In this document: positions 9,015-17,003 of the stretch, in pieces
Layout: each line of letters opens with the position of its first letter
Position numbering within the stretch: position 1 is the first letter of the stretch
Assembly (NCBI GenBank): GCA_035535195.1
Contig: DATLQK010000079.1
Location: forward strand, 1 to 54,810
DNA: 54,810 nucleotides
DNA from: JACDAN01 sp035535195
GTDB lineage: Bacteria > Actinomycetota > Thermoleophilia > Gaiellales > Gaiellaceae
Direction of reading: 5' to 3'
The notes under the pieces: model-generated
Told to the model about the DNA's origin: nothing
Database searches by the model: none
Seen by the model: the letters and a program-made list of their open reading frames with translations, nothing else
Translations under genes and position numbers: made by a program

Positions 9015-9318
9015 CGGTGCGTTCGCCGTCGCCCGTCCGCCGCTCCTTGAACATCTCGAGCATCCGGTCGGTGACCAGGAAGCCGCCGACGACGTTGATC
9101 GTGCCGAAGACGACGGCGATGAAGGCGAAGACCTGCTCGAGCGTCGAGTCCGCAGTGCCGGCGATCAGCATCGCGCCAATCAGGACGATGCCGTGGATGG
9201 CGTTCGTGCCGGACATGAGCGGCGTATGCAGCATCGTCGGAACCTTCGAGATCAGCTCGAAGCCGAGGAAGACGGCGAGCGCGAAGACGGTCAGCTCCGC
9301 GACGAGCTGCGCGCTCAC
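9007..9318 (-). CDS. pntAB: NAD(P) transhydrogenase, alpha-2 (membrane) subunit
   Basis: This is the short membrane subunit found when PntA is split into two polypeptides. The 103-aa protein has three hydrophobic segments and the conserved motif HTPLMSGTNAIHG. The GTG start overlaps the stop of the alpha-1 gene by 4 nt (GTGA), and the end overlaps pntB by 8 nt. The three genes therefore form a tight operon. Confidence 0.95.
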   Translation of the reverse strand: MSAQLVAELTVFALAVFLGFELISKVPTMLHTPLMSGTNAIHGIVLIGAMLIAGTADSTLEQVFAFIAVVFGTINVVGGFLVTDRMLEMFKERRTGDGERTDE

Positions 9319-10397
9319 GCGGCGACCACTTCGCGCGTGACACAGGCGCCGGCCGTGATCTCGTCCTCCCAGTCGAGGACGAGGTCGCCGTCGGGCGCAA
9401 GGTGCGCGAGGAGCGCCTGCACGTTCCGTGCGTACAGCTGGCTCGCGTGCACCGGCACGGTGCTCGGAAGGTTCGTGAGACCGATGATCGCGACCCCCTC
9501 GCGGACGACCTCCTCGCCCGGCTCGGTCAGCTCAGTGTTCCCGCCCGCCTCGGCCGCGAGGTCGACGATCACGGAGCCGTCCCGCATCCCGGCGATCGCC
9601 GCCGCCGGGATCAGTTTCGGCGCCGGCCGTCCGGGGATCAGCGCGGTCGTCACGACGACGTCGAAGTCGGGGATCCGGCGCTCGAGCTCCTGCTGCTGGC
9701 GGCGCTGATCGTCCTCGGTCAGCTCCCGCGCATAGCCGCCCTCGCTCTCCTCTCCGATCACGCCGAGGTCGAGGAAGGTGGCGCCGAGGCTCTCGACCTG
9801 CTCGCGCACGACGGGGCGGACGTCGAACCCGGACACGACCGCGCCCAGCCGGCGCGCCGTCGCGATCGCCTGCAGCCCCGCGACCCCCGCGCCCAGCACG
9901 AGCACCTTCGCGGGAGGGACCGTGCCCGCTGCGGTCATCAGCATCGGGAAGAAGCGAGGGAGACGCTCGGCCGCGAGCAGCACGGCCTTGTACCCCGACA
10001 CCGTCGCCTGGGAGGAGAGGGCGTCCATCGGTTGCGCGCGCGTGATCCGGGGGACGGACTCGAGCGCGAACCCGGTGACGCCACGGCGCGCCAGCCGCTC
10101 GACCCCTTCGCGGTCGGTGAGCGGCTCGAGGAAGGCGATGAGCACCTGGCCGTCGCGGAGCCGCTCGACCTCCGTTTCGGTCGGCTTCCGCACCTTGACG
10201 ACGACCTCCGTGTTCCACGGGCCGCCGACCTCGGCGCCCGCCTGGCGGTAGTCGTCGTCCGACCAGGACGCCTCCCCGCCTGCGCCGCTCTCCACGATCA
10301 CGTCGAAGCCGGACGCCGCGAGCTTCTTCACGACCTCCGGAACGAGCGCCACCCGGCGCTCGCCGGGTGCGGTCTCCTTCGGAACAGCGATCCTCAC
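9315..10397 (-). CDS. pntAA: NAD(P) transhydrogenase, alpha-1 (NAD-binding) subunit
   Basis: This soluble NAD(H)-binding domain belongs to the alanine dehydrogenase/PNT family. The 360-aa product starts IAVPKETAPGERRVALVP and carries VLVLGAGVAGLQAIATA near residue 165, then the RQDQ-loop equivalent and VIVDLAAEAGGN. The GTG start has no clear Shine-Dalgarno sequence. The first gene of the operon faces the HD-GYP gene, with a shared 51-nt promoter gap (10398-10448). Confidence 0.94.
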   Translation of the reverse strand: MRIAVPKETAPGERRVALVPEVVKKLAASGFDVIVESGAGGEASWSDDDYRQAGAEVGGPWNTEVVVKVRKPTETEVERLRDGQVLIAFLEPLTDREGVERLARRGVTGFALESVPRITRAQPMDALSSQATVSGYKAVLLAAERLPRFFPMLMTAAGTVPPAKVLVLGAGVAGLQAIATARRLGAVVSGFDVRPVVREQVESLGATFLDLGVIGEESEGGYARELTEDDQRRQQQELERRIPDFDVVVTTALIPGRPAPKLIPAAAIAGMRDGSVIVDLAAEAGGNTELTEPGEEVVREGVAIIGLTNLPSTVPVHASQLYARNVQALLAHLAPDGDLVLDWEDEITAGACVTREVVAA

Positions 10398-10448
10398 GGC
10401 CGTGGAACTCTAAAGAGGAAGACCGCCCGTCGATGCGAACACGATCAC

Positions 10449-11033
10449 GTGGTGCTCGCCGGACTCTCCAAGGCGATCGAGACCAGGGACCCGTACGCAC
10501 GCGGCCACTCCGCGCGCGTCAGCGCGCTGGCGGAGATCGTCGCGCGCAGGCTCGGGTGGCGCAGCTCGCGGATCGCCGGTCTGCGCCTCGGAGGCCTGCT
10601 GCACGACGTCGGGAAGCTCAACCTCGACGCGGCCGTGCTCCGGAAGCCCGGGCCGCTGAACGAACGGGAGTACGCGGAGATCAAGCGTCATCCGCAGGCG
10701 GGCGCGCGGATGATCCGCGGTCTCGTGCAGCTCCGGCCGGCCCTGCCGTACGTCCTGTTCCACCACGAGCGGTGGGACGGCCACGGCTATCCGAGCGGGC
10801 GTTCGCGGGAGCAGATCCCGGCCGGCGCAAGGATCGTGGGCGTGGTGGACGCCTTCGACGCGATGATCTCGAGGCGGCCGTACCGCGCGCCGCTGCCCGT
10901 CGGCACCGCTCTCGCGGAGATCGACCGCAACGCCGGCTCGCAGTTCGATCCGGGGGTCGTTCGCGCCTTCCTGGCCGCCTGGGCCAAGGGAGAGCTCGAC
11001 CGCTTCCTCCCGGACCACCGGCTCAGCGCCTAG
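10449..11033 (+). CDS. HD-GYP domain phosphohydrolase
   Basis: HD-GYP proteins hydrolyse cyclic di-GMP or related dinucleotides. The roughly 194-aa protein is essentially one domain. It has HSARVSALAEIV, the HD pair in GLLHDVGKL, RHPQAGARMI, the diagnostic HHERWDGHGYP and IVGVVDAFDAM. No sensor or receiver domain precedes it, which is short for the family. Two adjacent GTG codons (10449, 10452) are the likely starts and neither has a strong Shine-Dalgarno sequence. Confidence 0.88.
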   Translation: MVLAGLSKAIETRDPYARGHSARVSALAEIVARRLGWRSSRIAGLRLGGLLHDVGKLNLDAAVLRKPGPLNEREYAEIKRHPQAGARMIRGLVQLRPALPYVLFHHERWDGHGYPSGRSREQIPAGARIVGVVDAFDAMISRRPYRAPLPVGTALAEIDRNAGSQFDPGVVRAFLAAWAKGELDRFLPDHRLSA

Positions 11034-11036
11034 GCG

Positions 11037-11526
11037 ATGGACATCCCGGACAGGACCGCGCTCGTCACGGGCGGCTCGGCAAGCATCGGCCGCACGATCG
11101 CGCGACGCCTCCTACGCGAAGGTGCCCAGGTGGTAGGCGACCGGAATCGCCCCGAGGACGACGGCGTCGAGTTCCTCGAGGTGGACGTCACCGATCACTC
11201 CTCGGTCGAGCGAATGATCCGGGTAGCCCAGCCGACGATTCTGGTCAACAACGCCGGCGGCTTCACCGAGCCGGTGTTCCCCGACGTGCCGCTCGAGCAC
11301 TCGGAGCAGCTGATGGAGCTCAATCTCGGCTCGGTGCTGCGGGCGATCCACTTCGCCGTGCCGGTGATGGAGCGCGTGGGCGGCGGCGCGATCGTGAACA
11401 TCGCTTCCACGGCAGGGGTAGGTCTCGGCGCGTACCCCGCGCCCGAGTACGCCACGGCGAAGGCCGCCGTGATCCGCCTCACGGCGTCCCTCGCGACCCT
11501 CGGCGAGCGCGGAACGACGCGACTAG
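11037..11526 (+). pseudogene. 3'-truncated short-chain dehydrogenase/reductase
   Basis: The first 160 or so residues are a clear SDR: the nucleotide-binding TGGSASIG, DVTDHSS, the NNAGG motif, the catalytic IVNIAS Ser region and YATAK (YxxxK). After LGERG the usual RVNCVCPGW continuation is absent. The open frame instead runs on as an arginine-rich sequence antisense to the dehydrogenase gene up to 11954. The C-terminal third, which completes the substrate pocket, is therefore lost, most simply by a deletion at the convergent junction. It may be inactive. Confidence 0.7.
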
Positions 11527-11535
11527 CCCGGCGCG

Positions 11536-12606
11536 TCAGAGCGCTTCCCAGACGTCGAGCTTCTGCTTCGTCCGGCGGATCACCTCGTCGGTGTACTCCG
11601 AGCTGGAGGCGTGGCCGCCGAGGTCGGCGGTGCGCACGCCGTCGGCCACCGACTCAAGCGAGGCCTCGCGGATCGCGCGGCCGGCGCGCTGCGCGCGCTC
11701 GTCGCCGTAGCCCAGCAGCGAGGCGGCGGCGAGGATCATCGCCATCGGGTTCGCGACGTTCTTGCCCTGGAGCGCCGGCGCCGTGCCGTGGGCGGCCTCG
11801 GCCATCACTGCATCCGGCACCTGATCCTCGTCGAACGCGACGAGGAGCGATTCGGCGCCGGCGATCGACCCGAAGAGCGGCAGGACGAGGTCGGAGAGGA
11901 CGTCGCCGTCACGATTCAGCGACGGGATCACGAGCGGCGCCCCGCTCGAGGTGACGAGGTAGGCGAACGTGGCGTCGATCAGCTGCGGGTCGTAGGGAAT
12001 CTCGGGGTGGCGCTCGGCAGCCGCGTCCATCTCCTCTTTCAGCATCCCCTCGTAGATCGGGCTGACGGTGTACTTCGGGCCGCCGAAGACCTTCGCGCCC
12101 GTCCGCTCGGCGAGGCGGAATGCGAACTCGGCGACGGCTCGGCAGACGCTCCGCTCGATGCGCTCGGTCCGGAACGCGACCTCGTCGTCGCCCTCGCCCT
12201 CGCGCCACTCCTTGGCGCCGTAGGCGTCCCCGACGGCCATGCGCACGACCGAGATGGGGGCGTGGACGCCGCCGAGCGGGACGACCCCGGGAATGCGCCT
12301 CCCCGTTCGCACGATCACGCGGCCCCCGATCTCCTCGCGCAGGATCCGGTTCGGCGAGCCGACGTCACCGGCGCCCTCCGGCGTGATCGTCGCGGCCTTC
12401 AGGCCAAGGCCGTGGTCCTTGATCGCCGCCGCGGCCTCGTGGACGACCGCGTTCGAGGTTCGCCGCCGCGATTCGAGCGAGAGGTCGAAGCGCGGGAGGT
12501 CGAGCTCGAGCCCGATCACATCCGGCTCGAGGACGCGCAGCGACTCCTCGAGCAGCTCCTGCCCGGTCTCGTCTCCCTCGAGGACGACGATCGTGTCCGA
12601 CTTCAT
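11536..12606 (-). CDS. Isocitrate/isopropylmalate-family dehydrogenase
   Basis: The 356-aa protein is a beta-decarboxylating NAD(P)-dependent dehydrogenase. It has GDETGQELL at the N-terminus (GDGIG region), the RTGRRIPGV segment, KYTVSPIYEG, the metal-site region NRDGDVLSDLVLPL and the cofactor loop AEAAHGTAPALQGKNVANP. The overall pattern suggests isocitrate dehydrogenase more than LeuB, but the substrate is not settled by sequence alone. The start ATG is divergent from topoisomerase IB with a 58-nt gap. Confidence 0.85.
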   Translation of the reverse strand: MKSDTIVVLEGDETGQELLEESLRVLEPDVIGLELDLPRFDLSLESRRRTSNAVVHEAAAAIKDHGLGLKAATITPEGAGDVGSPNRILREEIGGRVIVRTGRRIPGVVPLGGVHAPISVVRMAVGDAYGAKEWREGEGDDEVAFRTERIERSVCRAVAEFAFRLAERTGAKVFGGPKYTVSPIYEGMLKEEMDAAAERHPEIPYDPQLIDATFAYLVTSSGAPLVIPSLNRDGDVLSDLVLPLFGSIAGAESLLVAFDEDQVPDAVMAEAAHGTAPALQGKNVANPMAMILAAASLLGYGDERAQRAGRAIREASLESVADGVRTADLGGHASSSEYTDEVIRRTKQKLDVWEAL

Positions 12607-12664
12607 CGCGCGCGATTGTAGGTGTGGATTGAAAACAGGCCGAGTCGGAGACAGAAGTCTCCCA

Positions 12665-13681
12665 ATGGCGAGAACGGGAGGGTGGACACGCGAGGGTTCG
12701 CCGCGGCGCTTTCGCTACGTCGATGCGAAGGGGCGTCGGATCACGGACCGGGACAAGCTTGAGCGGATCGAGTCCCTCGTGATCCCACCTGCCTGGAAAG
12801 ACGTTTGGATCTCTCCGCGGCCGGGCGCAAAGTTGCAGGCGACGGGGGTCGATGCCGCTGGCCGACGCCAGTACCTGTACCACCCGCAGTACCGCGCCCA
12901 GCAAGAGCAGGCGAAGTACGACAAGCTGATCCGGTTCGCAGAGCGCCTGCCGACGATCCGGAAGGCGATGGCGGAGCATCTGGACGGCGAGCAGTTCACT
13001 CGCGAATGGACAAGCGCCCTCGCCGTCTGGCTGATCAATCTCGGCTGGTTCCGCGTCGGGTCGGAGAAGTACACAAAGCGCCATCGGACCTTCGGGATCA
13101 CGACCCTCAACAAGAACCACGTGACGGTCCGCGGGAGCCGGATCAGCTTCCGCTACCGCGGAAAACACAAGATCTGGGTACACACCGCGGTCGTAGATCC
13201 ACAGCTGGCGGACGACATGAAGACGCTCCGTGGGCTGGAAGGTGGGCGGAGGCTCTTTCGCTACCTGGTGGACGGGGAGCCCTGCAACCTCGACTGCCGA
13301 AAGCTGAACGAGTACATCCGTGAGCACATGGGTGAGGAGTTCACCGCGAAGGATTTCCGCACGTGGGGTGGCACGCTGACGGCGGCGATCATGCTGGCGG
13401 AGAAAGGCGTGGAGGAGACGGAGACAGCGGCGAAACGAACGGTCGCCGCCACGATGCGCGCCGTCGGGGCGAAGCTCGGAAATACGCCTGCGGTTGCACG
13501 CGCCTCCTACGTCAGCCCTGCAGTCGTCGAGCAGTATCTCGACGGCAGAACCGTCGATGACTTTCGTCCACGCCATTTGCGCGTCGTCGGCGCACGGGAT
13601 ATCGAGCTCGACTTCGAGGAGCAGGCGCTGCTTTCGCTGCTGCGTTCCTGGCGAATTCGCCAGTCGCGCGCGGCGGCATAG
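12665..13681 (+). CDS. DNA topoisomerase IB (poxvirus-like)
   Basis: Type IB enzymes relax supercoils by a 3'-phosphotyrosine intermediate without ATP. The 338-aa product has the N-terminal domain with RYVDAKGRRITD and IPPAWKDVWI, the catalytic core with VRGSRISFRYRGKHK, LFRYLVDGEPCNLD and KDFRTWGGTL, and the probable active-site tyrosine in ASYVSPAVVEQY near residue 282. ATG 12665 is the start supported by homology; the frame is open further upstream but reads through the divergent gene. Confidence 0.92.
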   Translation: MARTGGWTREGSPRRFRYVDAKGRRITDRDKLERIESLVIPPAWKDVWISPRPGAKLQATGVDAAGRRQYLYHPQYRAQQEQAKYDKLIRFAERLPTIRKAMAEHLDGEQFTREWTSALAVWLINLGWFRVGSEKYTKRHRTFGITTLNKNHVTVRGSRISFRYRGKHKIWVHTAVVDPQLADDMKTLRGLEGGRRLFRYLVDGEPCNLDCRKLNEYIREHMGEEFTAKDFRTWGGTLTAAIMLAEKGVEETETAAKRTVAATMRAVGAKLGNTPAVARASYVSPAVVEQYLDGRTVDDFRPRHLRVVGARDIELDFEEQALLSLLRSWRIRQSRAAA

Positions 13682-13741
13682 AATTTCATCGCTGATTCTT
13701 GTACCGTCAGCGATACTCGCTGTGGAAATGGGAGGTCGAAC

Positions 13742-13945
13742 TTGGCTCGAAAGACCGTGCTCGTTTGCGACAACTGTGGCAAGGAAGTCGGCGAGGGCAA
13801 AGGCGCGACGATGCGCCTGACGTACGCCGACGCCCGTCGCGGCGCGAAGCAGGCCGATCTCTGCGACGACTGCGCCTCGAAGACGGCGGGCCGCGCCGTC
13901 GCCCGCAGAGGCCGGCGCCCGAAGTCCGCCGTCGCAGCGGCGTAG
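13742..13945 (+). CDS. Small zinc-ribbon protein
   Basis: The 67-aa protein begins at TTG with GGAGG 6 nt upstream. It has two CxxC pairs, CDNCGKEV near residue 9 and CDDCASK near 42, and a basic C-terminal tail with RRGRRPK. The cysteine spacing suggests a single Zn ribbon, and the tail suggests nucleic-acid binding. Similar small proteins occur in actinobacteria without a known function. It follows the topoisomerase IB gene on the same strand by 60 nt. Confidence 0.75.
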   Translation: MARKTVLVCDNCGKEVGEGKGATMRLTYADARRGAKQADLCDDCASKTAGRAVARRGRRPKSAVAAA

Positions 13946-13961
13946 TAACCACCGTCCCGTC

Positions 13962-13998
13962 GGGCCGTGTCCTGGTGCCTGGCACCGCGACACGGCCC
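13962..13998 (+). terminator. Strong hairpin, probable terminator
   Basis: Perfect 10-bp outer stem (GGGCCGTGTC with GACACGGCCC) around an inner GGTGCC/GGCACC stem. It lies 17 nt after the zinc-ribbon gene and 81 nt before addB. There is no U-tract, so it may act as a bidirectional or weak terminator. Confidence 0.5.
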
Positions 13999-14078
13999 TG
14001 CAGGGCGCTTCCTGTGGACAACTAGGGCGCTCGAAACGGCCCTCGGGAGCCGTCAGAAGCCAGGTCTACGATAGGCCG

Positions 14079-17003
14079 ATGGCCCTGACGCTCCTCGTCG
14101 GGCCGGCGAACGCCGGCAAGGTCGAGCGCCTGCTCGACCGGTACCTGGCCGCGCTCGACCGGGATCCGATTCTCATCGTGCCCAACAGGCCGGACGTCGA
14201 GTGGGCCGAGCGCGAGCTGCTCGCGCGGAGCCCCGCGCTCCTCGGCGGGTGGATCTGCACCTTCCCCGATCTGTTCCAGCGGATCGCGGACGGCCACTCG
14301 GGCTACCGGCGCGTCCTGACCGAGACGCAGCGGGCGCTCGCACTCCGCGCCGCCGTCGCCCGCACGTCGCTCAACGGCCTCGGCCAGTCCGCGCGCTCCG
14401 CCGGCTTCGCGGATGCCCTGCGCGACGCGATCGCCGAGGTCGAATCCGGCCTCGTCGCCGCCGACGAGCTCCAGGGGCCGCTGCAGAAGCTCTACGGCTC
14501 CTACCGTGAGGAGCTCGACCGGCTCGACCTCTGGGACACCCACCTCCTCCGCGCGGCGGCCGCGGAACGCCTTGCCGGCGACCTCTCCTCCTGGCGTGGG
14601 CAACCCCTCTTCGCGTACGGCTTCGAGGACCTGACCGCCGCGGAGTGGGCGCTCCTGGATGCGTTCGTCGGGCGAACGGACGTCACGGTTTCCCTGCCCT
14701 ACGAGCCGGGACGGCCGGCGTTCGAGTGGCTCCGCGACACCTCCGAGCAGCTCCAGCGCCTCGCCTCGGGCACGGTGGAGGAGTTGGCGCCGCGGTACGA
14801 GGACGTGGCGCACCCGGCGCTCGCGCACCTCGAGCGTGCGCTCTTCGGCGGCCGCGCCGAGGAGCAGACGCCGATCGAAGGCGCCGTCCGGTTCTTCGAA
14901 GGCGCAGGTTCGCGCGGCACGCTCGAGCTTGTAGGCGAGGAGGTCCTCGCCCTGCTCCGGGCCGGCACGGATCCCGCCCAGATCGGCGTCGTCGTTCCGT
15001 CGCTCGACCGCTGGCGGGCGCCCGTCGAGACCGCGTTCGGGACGCTCGGGATCCCCTACGCCGTCGATGCGCCGCGCCGGCTGGCGCAAACAGGCTTCGG
15101 CCAGGCGCTGCTCTCGCTGCTCCGCTTCGCCTGGACCGGGAGCGACCGCACCGACCTCTTCCGCTACCTCCGCTCGCCCTACTCGGGCCTGAAGCGGAGC
15201 AGCGTCGACTTCGTCGAGGGACGCCTCCGCGGCCGCGCGATCTCGACACCCGGCCGGGTGGAGGAGGAGCTCGAGGCCCTGCGCGAGGCGCGCCTGCCTG
15301 CCCTCGACGCCGTGAAGGCGGCAGAGACGCCGATCGAGGCCGTGCGGGAGCTCTCCCTCTCGATGGTGCGAGCCGCCTACGGTCTGGAGCAGCCGCCTGC
15401 CGACGAGTCGTCCCGCGATGACCTGCGGGCATACGAGGGGTGCCGGCGAGCACTGACCGAGCTCGAGGGTTGGGAGCAGATCGCCGAGCCCGTCTCGCGC
15501 GAGGACGTCGTCGCCGCACTCGAGCGCTACTCCGTCCGCCAGCCTTCCGCGACCGACGCCGGCCGGGTTCCGGTGCTCGACCTGATGCGCGCCCGAACCC
15601 GCCGCTTCGAGCACGTGTTCGTGCTCGGCCTCGAGGAGGGCAGCCTGCCGCGGCGCTCGCAGGCGACGCCGTTCCTCGACGACGACGAGCGGCGCCGGCT
15701 GGGCCCGCGCCTGCGCCGCGCCGACGCCGTGACCCGCGATCGCTACCTCTTCTATACCGCCTGTACACGCCCGACGGAGCGTCTCTACCTCGTCCGGGAA
15801 GCCGCCACCGACGACGGCAGCCCGCGCGAGGCGAGCGCGTTCTGGGAGGAGGTCGCCGCTGCCTTCGATCCTCAGGACCTCGCACGCTGGACGACCCGGC
15901 GGCCGCTCTCCTCGCTGACCTGGCGGCTCGAGTCGGCGCCGACGGAGCGGGAGCGCCTCCGCGCGCTCGCGATCCTCTCCGCGGACGACACCCGCCGTGA
16001 CGAGGCCGACGCACTCGCGAACGCGAACGGCTGGGAGCGGCGCCTGGACCGTGCCCGCAGCGCCCCCCGCCGGCACACCCGCCTCACGCACCCGCTCGTC
16101 CTCGAGCAGCTGCAGGGCCGCTCGGTCTTCAACGTCACGGAGCTCGAGCGGTTCGCCGACTGCTCGTCGGCCTGGTTCATCGACCGGATGATCGACCCGA
16201 AGACGATCGACCCAGAGGTAGACCCCCGGCTGCGCGGCTCGATCGCCCACAACGCGCTGTACAAGTTCTTCACCGGCCTGCCGAAGGTGCTCGGAGGCGC
16301 GCGGATCCAGCCGGAGCAGGTCGAGGACGCGGTCCGCTTCATGCGCGAGTGCCTCGACCAGGCGCTGAACGCCGTCCGCCTCGAGATGACCGAGCTGCAG
16401 CGCCGGGAGCTCGAGCTGACCCTCTCGCGCGACCTGGAGCGTCTCGTCCGCCTGGAGGCGGAGAGCGAGTCGCCGCTCGAGCCGCGCCAGTTCGAGGTCT
16501 CGTTCGGCCTCGAGCGCTCGGCGCCGGAGCTGCAGCGCGGGCTCGAGCTCGGCGACGGCGTCGTCCTCTCCGGGAAGATCGACCGGATCGACGTCGAGCC
16601 GCTGAGCGCGCGCGGGATCGTCCAGGACTACAAGGCGGGCAAGCACGCGCCCTCCGCGCGCGAGATGGAGAAAGAGCTCCGCCTGCAGATCCCGCTCTAC
16701 ATGCTCGTCCTCCGCGACCTGGTCGGGATCGAGCCACTCGGGGGTCTTTACCGCCCGCTCGCCGGCGGCCGGAAGCCGCGTGGCCTGCTCCGGGAGGATG
16801 CAAAGGCAGACGTGCTCGCCGGGTACTCGAAGAACGACTACCTGGACGAGGACGAGTTCTGGGCGAAGGTAGAGACGGCACGCGCGACCGGCCGGGAGCT
16901 GGCGGGCCGGATCCGCTCGGGCGACGTGCGACACGACCCGAAGGGCGGCGAGTGCCCGTCCTGGTGCGACCTGTGGCCGATGTGCCGCGTGGAGCGCGCG
17001 TGA
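14079..17003 (+). CDS. addB: AddB-like PD-(D/E)XK nuclease subunit of a helicase-nuclease
   Basis: The 974-aa protein is the AddB-like partner of an end-resection complex for double-strand-break repair. Its N-terminal helicase-like part has GPANAGKV in the Walker A position, where the final Ser/Thr is replaced by Val, so ATP hydrolysis is doubtful. The C-terminal nuclease has SGKIDRID and VQDYKAGKH (D...D-x-K). Four cysteines (FADC near residue 698, then ECPSWC and PMC at the end) fit the AddB iron-sulfur cluster. The stop overlaps the addA start by 4 nt. Confidence 0.88.
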   Translation: MALTLLVGPANAGKVERLLDRYLAALDRDPILIVPNRPDVEWAERELLARSPALLGGWICTFPDLFQRIADGHSGYRRVLTETQRALALRAAVARTSLNGLGQSARSAGFADALRDAIAEVESGLVAADELQGPLQKLYGSYREELDRLDLWDTHLLRAAAAERLAGDLSSWRGQPLFAYGFEDLTAAEWALLDAFVGRTDVTVSLPYEPGRPAFEWLRDTSEQLQRLASGTVEELAPRYEDVAHPALAHLERALFGGRAEEQTPIEGAVRFFEGAGSRGTLELVGEEVLALLRAGTDPAQIGVVVPSLDRWRAPVETAFGTLGIPYAVDAPRRLAQTGFGQALLSLLRFAWTGSDRTDLFRYLRSPYSGLKRSSVDFVEGRLRGRAISTPGRVEEELEALREARLPALDAVKAAETPIEAVRELSLSMVRAAYGLEQPPADESSRDDLRAYEGCRRALTELEGWEQIAEPVSREDVVAALERYSVRQPSATDAGRVPVLDLMRARTRRFEHVFVLGLEEGSLPRRSQATPFLDDDERRRLGPRLRRADAVTRDRYLFYTACTRPTERLYLVREAATDDGSPREASAFWEEVAAAFDPQDLARWTTRRPLSSLTWRLESAPTERERLRALAILSADDTRRDEADALANANGWERRLDRARSAPRRHTRLTHPLVLEQLQGRSVFNVTELERFADCSSAWFIDRMIDPKTIDPEVDPRLRGSIAHNALYKFFTGLPKVLGGARIQPEQVEDAVRFMRECLDQALNAVRLEMTELQRRELELTLSRDLERLVRLEAESESPLEPRQFEVSFGLERSAPELQRGLELGDGVVLSGKIDRIDVEPLSARGIVQDYKAGKHAPSAREMEKELRLQIPLYMLVLRDLVGIEPLGGLYRPLAGGRKPRGLLREDAKADVLAGYSKNDYLDEDEFWAKVETARATGRELAGRIRSGDVRHDPKGGECPSWCDLWPMCRVERA

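Noticed and set aside
14022..16934. 970-codon open frame on the minus strand opposite addB
   Set aside because: It is rich in Arg, Glu, Leu and Val without motifs and mirrors the codon pattern of addB, as expected for antisense frames in high-GC DNA.
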